Shown piece by piece: positions 1 through 6,002 of a stretch of 7,674 nucleotides of DNA. The stretch lies in contig JALOQH010000030.1 in NCBI GenBank assembly GCA_025453475.1, positions 1-7,674 of the forward strand. Reading direction: 5' to 3'. The notes under the pieces are model-generated. The model was given only the letters and a program-made list of their open reading frames with translations. It ran no database searches and was not told the DNA's origin. Position numbers and translations under genes: made by a program. Source of the stretch: an archaeon. Its GTDB lineage: Archaea; Nanobdellota; Nanobdellia; Pacearchaeales; GW2011-AR1. Positions within the stretch are counted from its first letter, which is position 1. Every line of letters begins with the position of its first letter.

Positions 1-1262
1 TCCTTGCCTTTCTTTTTCTGGCTCGCAAAGCTCGCCCTTGTGAAATCCTTTCCGATGATTTCCCTGTTGAAATTGCCAAGCAGTTCAAAATAATCCTTCT
101 GAGTCATTACCTTGTCAACCTCGCTTATGCCTCTCTGCAGCGCCATCTTCTCAAATGCCCCTGGCTTGAATCCTCTCTTTCTTAATGCTGCAATAAATGG
201 AAGCCTTATATCTCCCCACCCGGTATAAATCCCCGCATTTATCTTAGCTTTTGTCTTTGAGCACGAGATTTCAAGGTCTGTAAAATTATATCTCCCAAGG
301 AAATATGTCACAGGCGCTTTTTTGTCTAAAACGCGCATCATCATCTCCTGCCTTAGCGCATTATCTTTGTGGTCTTTTGCCCTTATTGCGTGAGTGACTC
401 CTGTTTCAATGTCATCTGCAGTTACAGCAAGATTCATCAGAGGCCAAACGCGATATTTTGTGCCCTGCCTCGGATGCTCTGCCTCATTTATTCTTGCAAG
501 CGGGAAATCTCTCATGGCAGGATTTGGATTCTTCAAATCAGACTTAAATCTTAAAACTGCCTCGCCTTCCTTATACCCGTTTTTATCAAGCATCTTCTTC
601 CATCTCGCCTGATTTTCTTTCACATCCAGCTTTCTGCAGGGGCATGGCTTGCTTTTCTCAATCAGCTCCTTGAACTTCTCGTTGTCGCAGACACAAACAT
701 AGGCTGCTTTTTTCCTGATGAACTCTTCTGCATATTTGTAATAGATATCCATCCTGTCAGATTGTATCATCGGATAGATTTCTCCGAAAAGCCACTCAGC
801 TTCCTCAGGTATCATCTCATATGCTTCAGGGTCTATGTTCTCCGGATTTGTATCCTCAATTCTGATATAGAACTTTCCGCCGTATTTCTTTACATAAATC
901 GCGCTCGGCATTCCTGTCGCAGCATGCCCGACATGCATGGGCCCGGAAGGCGATGGCGCTAATCGCATTACAACGCCTTTTTTGCCCGCGTTCTCAAGTT
1001 CAGGAAGCTCGTCCTCGCTTCTTTTCTCTTTCTCAATAAATATGCCTTTCACCTTTTCAAGCTCTTTTTTCTGTTCATCGAGCGATAAAGAATTAACTTC
1101 TTTCACAATTTCATTAATGCGGGGCATAACCTCTTTAATCTGCTCTTTTTTCAAGCCGAATATAAACAGGGGCGTTAAAACATTGCCTGCAGCAGCTTTC
1201 CCCTCGTGTTCAACCGCATTTCTGAGCGCGCATGCCCTAATCTCTTTTGAAAAGTCCTTCAT
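1..1262 (-). CDS. gltX: Glutamyl-tRNA synthetase, archaeal type (partial, C-terminus off window)
   Basis: Cytoplasmic class I aminoacyl-tRNA synthetase that charges tRNA-Glu using ATP and glutamate. The frame is open for 420 codons from the ATG at 1262-1260 to the window edge. Residues 1-95 form the N-terminal extension typical of archaeal and eukaryotic GluRS (LRNAVEHEGKA near 13-23). The catalytic Rossmann fold begins with APSPSGPMHVGHA (102-114), which holds the HIGH-type signature HVGH. A zinc-site pair of CxC motifs lies at C190/C192 and C207/C209. RAKDHKDN (294-301) and the KMSKS-equivalent SCSKTK (333-338), followed by GWGDIRLP, are typical of the archaeal enzyme. Family members are usually about 550-570 residues, so roughly the last 140, including most of the anticodon-binding beta-barrels, are missing only because the window ends. 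In archaea this enzyme may be discriminating or may also charge tRNA-Gln for the amidotransferase route; that cannot be decided here. The start is supported by a TATA box at -26, giving a leaderless mRNA. Confidence 0.96.
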   Translation of the reverse strand, partial: MKDFSKEIRACALRNAVEHEGKAAAGNVLTPLFIFGLKKEQIKEVMPRINEIVKEVNSLSLDEQKKELEKVKGIFIEKEKRSEDELPELENAGKKGVVMRLAPSPSGPMHVGHAATGMPSAIYVKKYGGKFYIRIEDTNPENIDPEAYEMIPEEAEWLFGEIYPMIQSDRMDIYYKYAEEFIRKKAAYVCVCDNEKFKELIEKSKPCPCRKLDVKENQARWKKMLDKNGYKEGEAVLRFKSDLKNPNPAMRDFPLARINEAEHPRQGTKYRVWPLMNLAVTADDIETGVTHAIRAKDHKDNALRQEMMMRVLDKKAPVTYFLGRYNFTDLEISCSKTKAKINAGIYTGWGDIRLPFIAALRKRGFKPGAFEKMALQRGISEVDKVMTQKDYFELLGNFNREIIGKDFTRASFASQKKKGK

Positions 1263-1282
1263 GATTATAGAAGAGCTAATGG

Positions 1283-1294
1283 ACTTTTAAAAGT
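1283..1294 (-). promoter_or_regulatory. TATA promoter of gltX, inside a 12-bp palindrome
   Basis: On the minus strand ACTTTTAAAAGT is a perfect 12-bp palindrome with its TATA core TTTTAAAA at 1285-1292. The core is centred about 26 bases before the gltX ATG, the archaeal TATA-to-start-site distance, so transcription should begin at or next to the start codon. There is no Shine-Dalgarno sequence before the ATG, which fits a leaderless mRNA. Confidence 0.7.
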
Positions 1295-1314
1295 TGCCAT
1301 CTCATCTGCCCCAA

Positions 1315-1335
1315 TAGCAGACTATCTGCTAAAAA
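1315..1335 (-). terminator. Possible 3' hairpin and T-run after the 151-aa gene
   Basis: Downstream of the TGA of the 1360-1815 gene the minus strand has a T5 run (1331-1335), directly followed by a 7-bp stem with a 3-base loop (arms 1315-1321 and 1325-1331). Archaeal termination relies mainly on oligo-T, so the T5 run may end the upstream transcript. The order, T-run before hairpin, is opposite to a bacterial intrinsic terminator, and the signal is weak. The rest of the 97-bp spacer holds only the gltX promoter. Confidence 0.3.
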
Positions 1336-1359
1336 CCAGCATTCGTCAATAATCCCAAT

Positions 1360-1815
1360 TCAGCTTAAACTCAATCTTCCAAGCTTTTCTTCCAATTTGT
1401 CAATCCTTTCTATGAATCTGTCAATCTTGTATTCAATGTCATCCATCTTGATTTTCATCGCATTAATCTCTTTTCCATCAGCGTTTCCAGGGATATCTGA
1501 GGCAGATAGCGCAGGCGTTGCAGGCGTAAATGTGTCAAAATTAGCGAGAGGATTTGCATTGGTTTCAGGCGCGCTTGCTCCGACAGCCGCCATATTCCCA
1601 AGAAAATCAAAATTCGGGACAGGAGCGGATATTTCATTTGAGGGTGATGGCTGTACTGATTGTTCAGGGCTCTCTGTTCTGAAAGCAGTGAAATCAACAA
1701 ATCCCCCTTCCTGTTTTATGGGCGGAGTCTGCTTCTCCTCCGGCAATTTCAAGATGCCTTTCTTTTTAAGCAGAGTATAATCCAGATACTCTGTCCCGCC
1801 TCCAAATATTCCCAT
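1360..1815 (-). CDS. Hypothetical 151-aa disordered protein with C-terminal coiled coil
   Basis: I do not recognise a named family. The N-terminus MGIFGGGTEYLDYTLLKKKG (1-20) looks like a short structured or lipid/partner-facing segment. Residues 30-115 are rich in Pro, Ser, Ala and Asn and probably disordered, with three spaced aromatic motifs: FVDFTAF (39-45), NFDFLG (68-73) and NFDTF (92-96). Residues 124-148 show hydrophobic residues M124, I127, I131, F134, I138, L141, L145 and L148, an unbroken 3-4 spacing that predicts a short coiled coil for dimerisation or partner binding. There is no signal peptide or membrane helix. It is transcribed divergently from the 532-aa gene and lies 97 bp upstream of gltX, which has its own promoter. 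The start is supported by a TATA box 26 bases upstream and the lack of a Shine-Dalgarno site. An adaptor role is inference only. Confidence 0.82.
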   Translation of the reverse strand: MGIFGGGTEYLDYTLLKKKGILKLPEEKQTPPIKQEGGFVDFTAFRTESPEQSVQPSPSNEISAPVPNFDFLGNMAAVGASAPETNANPLANFDTFTPATPALSASDIPGNADGKEINAMKIKMDDIEYKIDRFIERIDKLEEKLGRLSLS

Positions 1816-1834
1816 ATCTTCAATAAATCCCAGG

Positions 1835-1845
1835 TTTATTTAAAA
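1835..1845 (-). promoter_or_regulatory. TATA promoter of the 151-aa gene
   Basis: The minus strand reads TTTTAAATAAA, with its centre about 26 bases before the ATG at 1815. This predicts a start site at the ATG and a leaderless transcript. Confidence 0.7.
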
Positions 1846-1876
1846 CCTCTGTTCAATAACCTTTAATCCCTCAGCT

Positions 1877-1887
1877 CTGCCGGGCAG
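1877..1887. other. GC-rich palindrome in the divergent promoter region
   Basis: CTGCC-G-GGCAG is a perfect 5-1-5 inverted repeat in an otherwise A/T-rich intergenic region. It lies between the two divergent TATA boxes, about 30 bp from the plus-strand one and about 32 bp from the minus-strand one. It could be an operator for a dimeric regulator shared by both genes. It is short, so chance is also possible. Confidence 0.3.
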
Positions 1888-1906
1888 GGGAGGAGGATTT
1901 GAATAC

Positions 1907-1920
1907 CAAATCTTTAAATA
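1907..1920 (+). promoter_or_regulatory. BRE/TATA promoter of the 532-aa gene
   Basis: CAAATCTTTAAATA contains the TATA core TTTAAATA at 1913-1920. The predicted start site is near 1942-1943, leaving a 5' leader of about 15 bases. The word CAAATCTTTA recurs in the promoter of the gene at 6003. Confidence 0.65.
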
Positions 1921-1949
1921 AATAACTTATCTAATAGTATCAATAAAAA

Positions 1950-1954
1950 GAGGT
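1950..1954 (+). promoter_or_regulatory. Shine-Dalgarno site of the 532-aa gene
   Basis: GAGGT ends three bases before the ATG at 1958 and complements the CCUCC-type 3' end of 16S rRNA. It is the only clear Shine-Dalgarno site in the window and fits a gene with a short leader rather than a leaderless one. The spacing is on the short side. Confidence 0.5.
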
Positions 1955-1957
1955 AAA

Positions 1958-3556
1958 ATGGTCGTAGACGTAAAGAAACTGATTGCAGCTATTAATCCCG
2001 ATGTCTATTGCATGGCAAGCGAGGAGAAATTCGGAGAGATTAATTTCATCCGTAACAAGGTAAAAGAGATTCTGAAAGAAGGATTCGAGAAGAAAGATAA
2101 GGAAGTTTATCTGAAGGCAGCAGAGAAGGCAAAGCTCGTCGAATCAAACTGGATGGATTTCGACGATGTCTACAAGTCTCCTTTCAAGCTTGACGGCCTG
2201 AAGAATCCGATAGAACAGCACACCTTTGTCTATGAAACAACTTCTTCAAGCGTCGAACAGGTCTATTTCTGGCTTCACGACTATCTTCTCAACAAGGCAG
2301 AATACGGTGAAGGCACAAAGAAGCTTATTGACAATTTCATGTCCTCTCCCGGCTCTGCGCACTTCTCCGAGATGAGCATGAAATCAACAAGGATGCAGGA
2401 GGAAGCGATGAAAATTCTTGGGGGAATCAACCAGATCCTTAAAACAATCTTGCAGACAACCTATGACCTGAAGGAATTCCAGATTAGAATGGAGCCATAC
2501 AAGAAGATGGAATCCAAAAAACCAGAAGAAAGAAAGGCAGCACTGCTGAATCTGAAGCAAATCTGGATGGACCAGGTAGACATAAAGAAAGGGAACACCT
2601 CAATAAGGGCGCTTGCCATGACTGGAATGGCTGGCGGCACACCTGCGCCAAATTTTGTAATGCTGATAGATGCATTCATGGCAGTAAGCTCACTCAAGGA
2701 CATTGAGACCCTGGATTTAAATGAAAGAGTGAAAAGAATTCTTCTCCAGCGATATCAGGAATTTGAGGCATGGCTTCAGCTTTCAAAGCAGGAGCTGAGG
2801 AAGAGATTTGAGCTCGAGAAAACCTACTTGAGAAGCCAGTATAACACAATCCAGCTTTACATGAGGTGGGCTAAACCCTACCTTGAAGCGGCAAAATCCC
2901 TCGAGCAGAGAGCAACAGCCACAGCTGCAATGGTGACTGCCTTTGAAACTTCTTTATTTGAGCTAACTCTTATTAGCTGGGGAGAATATAAGATAATTGC
3001 AGATGTCGCGCAGGGGCTTCTTCCGAAAATGTTTCTTTACAAGGTTAGGAAAAAGCACGTTCCATGCGTTCTGGTTGAGATGAAGTTCAGGAGTATCCCT
3101 GAAAGAACGCAGAGAGGCAGTCATATTTTCAAGGGCATGGCAGAAGTTATGTTCACAAGCTTCGCGCTTCGCGATGACGAGATAAATCTTATTGAAGAGC
3201 AGGTAAACAAGAGCAATTTCGGGGATTTGGTGGATATAATGATGGGCTCAACATCTGGATTAGCTCAATTGAAGGATGATGTCGAGCTATTCCTGGAGGA
3301 TACAAGCGAGGAAAAAGAGGAAAAACCCGAGAGCAGGGATGTAAATCCTTTCGCAGCTCTTCTCTCCTTCCTTATTCCTGAGAAGAAGGAAAAGAAAGAA
3401 GAAAAGCCAAAGAAATCAGAGGGTCCGGCAGTTCTTGAACCAGACATAAAAGATTTGGATAATGTTATCCGCTCCCAGGTTGCAATAGATGCAAGAAGAA
3501 AATGCAGGAAATTCTACGACTCGTTCAAGAAGTCATACGGCATGCCTGCCTTCTAA
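1958..3556 (+). CDS. Conserved-looking 532-aa helical protein, function unknown
   Basis: I cannot assign a named domain, although the sequence style (WMDQVDIKKGN, LNERVKRILLQRYQEFEAW) recalls uncharacterised DPANN proteins; that is recollection, not a search. It is soluble, with no signal peptide or membrane helix. Residues 28-62 and 140-210 are helical and charged. Residues 212-245 form a Gly/Met/hydrophobic stretch (MTGMAGGTPAPNF). Residues 250-320 look like long helices, possibly coiled coil, rich in Arg/Glu/Leu. Residues 345-445 look alpha/beta (KKHVPCVLVEMKF, then RGSHIFKGMAEV). Residues 446-487 are a Lys/Glu/Pro-rich linker, and 495-532 a basic helical tail ending YGMPAF. The start is supported by a TATA box and a Shine-Dalgarno site. 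It is first in a row of four co-directional genes, 37 bp before the next. A structural or scaffold role is inference from the helical content and linker. Confidence 0.9.
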   Translation: MVVDVKKLIAAINPDVYCMASEEKFGEINFIRNKVKEILKEGFEKKDKEVYLKAAEKAKLVESNWMDFDDVYKSPFKLDGLKNPIEQHTFVYETTSSSVEQVYFWLHDYLLNKAEYGEGTKKLIDNFMSSPGSAHFSEMSMKSTRMQEEAMKILGGINQILKTILQTTYDLKEFQIRMEPYKKMESKKPEERKAALLNLKQIWMDQVDIKKGNTSIRALAMTGMAGGTPAPNFVMLIDAFMAVSSLKDIETLDLNERVKRILLQRYQEFEAWLQLSKQELRKRFELEKTYLRSQYNTIQLYMRWAKPYLEAAKSLEQRATATAAMVTAFETSLFELTLISWGEYKIIADVAQGLLPKMFLYKVRKKHVPCVLVEMKFRSIPERTQRGSHIFKGMAEVMFTSFALRDDEINLIEEQVNKSNFGDLVDIMMGSTSGLAQLKDDVELFLEDTSEEKEEKPESRDVNPFAALLSFLIPEKKEKKEEKPKKSEGPAVLEPDIKDLDNVIRSQVAIDARRKCRKFYDSFKKSYGMPAF

Positions 3557-3565
3557 CAAGAAAAG

Positions 3566-3573
3566 TTAAATAT
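3566..3573 (+). promoter_or_regulatory. TATA promoter of the 169-aa gene
   Basis: TTAAATAT, preceded by an A/G-rich BRE-like stretch (AAAAG), sits about 25 bases before the ATG at 3594 in the 37-bp gap after the previous stop. It predicts leaderless transcription; no Shine-Dalgarno site is seen. Confidence 0.6.
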
Positions 3574-3593
3574 CCGGCATTTCTCTGGTTATC

Positions 3594-4103
3594 ATGGCTA
3601 AAATAAAAGTTCTTTCAGAAGTAAAACCAAAGATAAGACTCATAGAAAAGAAGAAAGAAGAATCTCTGGACGAAGAAATAGAAGAGATAGAGCAGGATTC
3701 AATCAATTCAAGATTCAGCTCTTCTGATAGGCTCTCAACAGGGCTTATTTCTGCGACAGAATCAGCGCAGGAGACTCCAAATCTCCCCGCTCAGCCGTCA
3801 GCCCAATCTCCGGGAGAAGAGCGCCCAATGCTAAGTTACGGCGCAGCAAGAACCATGGAGGAGGAAAAGGAGAGAAAATACGGTCTGGAAAGAGAAAGAA
3901 ATCAAACTGCAGCCATGGGCGGCATAGGCACGGGAAGAACAGCAGGCATAATCCGGCGCGAGGTTCAGCCTTCAATCGAGCGTGGGAGAATCAGCGCAGA
4001 CAGAAGCCAGCTTTTCCCGCAAGGTGAAGAAGAGGAAGAGAAGTACGAAGCAAGAATTCCAAAAAACGAGCCTCATCAGAAGAAAAGACTGCCCTGGGAA
4101 TAA
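3594..4103 (+). CDS. Hypothetical 169-aa charged, disordered protein
   Basis: No family is recognised. Residues 1-20 are basic with alternating hydrophobics (MAKIKVLSEVKPKIRLIEKK) and could form a short strand or interaction motif. Residues 21-33 are acidic. Residues 35-80 are Ser/Gln/Pro-rich and probably disordered. Residues 88-104 are a highly charged helix-like Glu/Arg/Lys segment. Residues 109-120 are Gly-rich (GGIGTGRTAG), and 145-150 are a Glu run. The C-terminus PKNEPHQKKRLPWE is compact and distinctive, like a short linear motif. There are no membrane segments. It lies 37 bp after the 532-aa gene and 44 bp before the TIM-barrel gene, with its own TATA box. The low-complexity make-up argues for a linker or adaptor binding neighbouring gene products; no activity can be proposed. 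The start is fixed by the promoter spacing. Confidence 0.82.
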   Translation: MAKIKVLSEVKPKIRLIEKKKEESLDEEIEEIEQDSINSRFSSSDRLSTGLISATESAQETPNLPAQPSAQSPGEERPMLSYGAARTMEEEKERKYGLERERNQTAAMGGIGTGRTAGIIRREVQPSIERGRISADRSQLFPQGEEEEEKYEARIPKNEPHQKKRLPWE

Positions 4104-4118
4104 GCCATTAAAGTTAAG

Positions 4119-4126
4119 TTTAAATA
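4119..4126 (+). promoter_or_regulatory. TATA promoter of the TIM-barrel gene
   Basis: TTTAAATA is centred about 26 bases before the ATG at 4148, in the 44-bp gap after the preceding stop. Transcription should start at the ATG, giving a leaderless mRNA. Confidence 0.7.
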
Positions 4127-4147
4127 AACGCAAAAATATCTCTATCC

Positions 4148-5953
4148 ATGGGTGGTTATGAAAATTTCTACGGCGGAGCTGATTACGGATTAGACCCTTC
4201 TTACGAGGGCTCTGATACAAAGGCATATATGCCTGCAGGGCAGTTCGGCGTTACAACAGATGCACGTTCAGCAAACCAGCTGAAAGAGGTTTCAAGGATG
4301 CTTAACACAGGCGCAAAAGTCATAGAAATGGGCTCAATCTCAGCAGATGTCTTCGAATCAATACCTCAGGAGCATTTCAAGGAAATAGCAAAACTTAGAA
4401 ACCTTGTCGGTGCAGAAATGACTGTTCACGCGCCTGTTCTCGAGCCAACAGGATACGGGCAGAGGGGATGGGATGCAAGCCAGCGCGCCCAGGTCGAGAG
4501 GCAGCTGAAGAATGTAGTTGACAGAGCGCATGATTTGAACGAAGAGGGCAATGTTGTGGTGACTTTCCACTCAAGCGCAGCCCTGCCAGAGGGAGTTACA
4601 AGGAGCATAGTGGACGGAAAAGAAAAAGTCACAGAGATAATCGGGATAAACGAGAGAACAGGTGAAGCAATAAGAAAAGAAACAAAACCAGGTTTTCTCG
4701 AAGGTGAGAAGGAAAAGCCAGAAGATTATCTTGAAGATAAAAACAAGGAGCTCTGGTCAGAGAGTCTGAGGCAGGTTAATTTCGGGGTTAATCAGGGCTC
4801 TGAAGCTCTCGAAACAATTCACGAAAAGATAATGGAGAAATTTCCTGATAAAAAGGGGCAGGAGATAGAGAAAGATTTGTTCAAGACATACAATGAGTAC
4901 GTAAAAGGCGAGAATCTTAAAGAAATCGAGAGCATTCCAAAAACAATCCCTGTAGAGGGGCTCATAAGAAACATAGAGCACGGGGAGATTTATCTGAGAA
5001 ATGCATATGAAAGCATGAAGGGGCTTTTTGACACAGCTTATCACGCTGCTTCGGATGAGGATAAGAAAATTCTTGAAGCATACAAGAAAGAAGCCAAGCC
5101 AATAATTGATGCATATGCCAAAGACCACTCTAAAGTCGCTGATTTCGCAGACATGGTTAGGAAAGGCATTCACACATTGCACAGAATTACTACTCCGAGA
5201 GTTTACAAGCCTCTGAACGAGTTTATGCTTGATAAGTCATCAGAGACTTTCTCGAACCTTGCTATGGAATCATTTAAGGTGGCAAAGGGCGACCCGAATA
5301 AGGCGCCAATAATCAGCATCGAGAATCCTCCTGCAGGCGGGGGACTAAGCACCGGAGAGGGGTTAAGAGATTTGATAAAGATGACCAGAAAGAAATTCGA
5401 GAAGAAATTAATGGCTGAAGGCAGATCAAAAAGTGAAGCAGAAGAAGCTTCTGAGAAGCTGATTGGTGCAACATGGGATGTAGGGCACATAAACATGCTG
5501 AGAAAAGCAGGCTATGGTGAGAAAAAAATACTCGAAGAGACAGGAAAGATAACTCCGTTTGTAAAGCACGTGCATCTCTCAGACAACTTCGGAATGGAGC
5601 ATACAGAGCTTCCAATGGGCATGGGCAATGTTCCAAAAGGCATTCTTAATGACATTGCAAAGAAGGGCAAGGACATAAAGAAAGTCATCGAAACAATTCA
5701 ATGGTATCAGCACTTCCAAGCAAGCCCTCTGCCAATGATGTTCTCTCACTATAACTCTCCGATTTATGCAGCAGACGGCGGAGGCTCCTGGAACGAGCAG
5801 GGGATGGGCAGAATGGGCACTTATTTCAGCGGTTATGGCATGAATCCAGACTTCCATCATCAGGTATACGGAGCAAGTTTCACAGGACTGCCTGTTGAGC
5901 TTGGCGGGCAGATGTCAGGGCGTTCAAGAGTTTCAGGCACCCCGATGGACTAA
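4148..5953 (+). CDS. Expanded TIM-barrel protein, endonuclease IV / xylose isomerase-like superfamily
   Basis: The core matches the AP_endonuc_2 type fold (PF01261), whose members are metal-dependent AP endonucleases or sugar isomerases/epimerases. Visible metal-site positions are H94 (MTVHAP), H141 (VVTFHSS), E392 (ISIENPP), D444 and H447 (WDVGH), H476 and D479 (HVHLSDN), and probably E515 (KVIETIQ). The usual D-x-H before LPxGxG appears as H485-T-E487. Family members are often about 280 residues; this one has 601. The excess is a charged helical insert at roughly 145-350, between the H141 strand and the E392 strand, plus a Gly/Tyr-rich N-terminus (1-33) and a Met/Gly/Tyr-rich tail (528-601). 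It has no signal peptide. It is third in the co-directional row, with its own TATA box. The fold is fairly sure, but the reaction is not: DNA repair, sugar isomerisation or a non-catalytic role all remain open. Confidence 0.88.
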   Translation: MGGYENFYGGADYGLDPSYEGSDTKAYMPAGQFGVTTDARSANQLKEVSRMLNTGAKVIEMGSISADVFESIPQEHFKEIAKLRNLVGAEMTVHAPVLEPTGYGQRGWDASQRAQVERQLKNVVDRAHDLNEEGNVVVTFHSSAALPEGVTRSIVDGKEKVTEIIGINERTGEAIRKETKPGFLEGEKEKPEDYLEDKNKELWSESLRQVNFGVNQGSEALETIHEKIMEKFPDKKGQEIEKDLFKTYNEYVKGENLKEIESIPKTIPVEGLIRNIEHGEIYLRNAYESMKGLFDTAYHAASDEDKKILEAYKKEAKPIIDAYAKDHSKVADFADMVRKGIHTLHRITTPRVYKPLNEFMLDKSSETFSNLAMESFKVAKGDPNKAPIISIENPPAGGGLSTGEGLRDLIKMTRKKFEKKLMAEGRSKSEAEEASEKLIGATWDVGHINMLRKAGYGEKKILEETGKITPFVKHVHLSDNFGMEHTELPMGMGNVPKGILNDIAKKGKDIKKVIETIQWYQHFQASPLPMMFSHYNSPIYAADGGGSWNEQGMGRMGTYFSGYGMNPDFHHQVYGASFTGLPVELGGQMSGRSRVSGTPMD

Positions 5954-5959
5954 GATTAG

Positions 5960-5974
5960 CAAATCTTTATAAAC
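5960..5974 (+). promoter_or_regulatory. BRE/TATA promoter of the nucleotidyltransferase gene
   Basis: CAAATCTTTATAAAC carries the TATA core TTTATAAA at 5966-5973. The predicted start site is near 5996, seven or so bases before the ATG at 6003, so the mRNA is nearly leaderless. The spacer is 49 bp. A second A/T stretch at 5989-6000 is too close to the ATG to serve this start. Confidence 0.65.
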
Positions 5975-6002
5975 AAAATAATACTACAAAATATATATTA
6001 AG

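Noticed and set aside
937..1290. 117-codon plus-strand Ser-rich open frame
   Set aside because: It lies fully opposite the well-supported GluRS coding region and its low-complexity Ser/Phe make-up is the complement of Glu/Lys codons.
1397..1780. 127-codon plus-strand open frame opposite the 151-aa gene
   Set aside because: No TATA box at the right spacing and no Shine-Dalgarno site; composition is that of an antisense shadow. The minus-strand frame has a well-placed promoter, a charged coiled-coil end and plausible protein composition.
1888..1910. TTCAAATCC on the minus strand resembling a tRNA T-loop
   Set aside because: The flanking bases cannot form the 5-bp T-stem and no anticodon arm, D-arm or acceptor stem is found nearby, so it is not a tRNA or a clear remnant.
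4757..5182. 141-codon minus-strand open frame within the TIM-barrel gene
   Set aside because: Opposite a protein with clear family motifs; its Cys/Phe/Leu-rich product looks like an antisense shadow of helical Glu/Lys-rich sequence, and there is no promoter.
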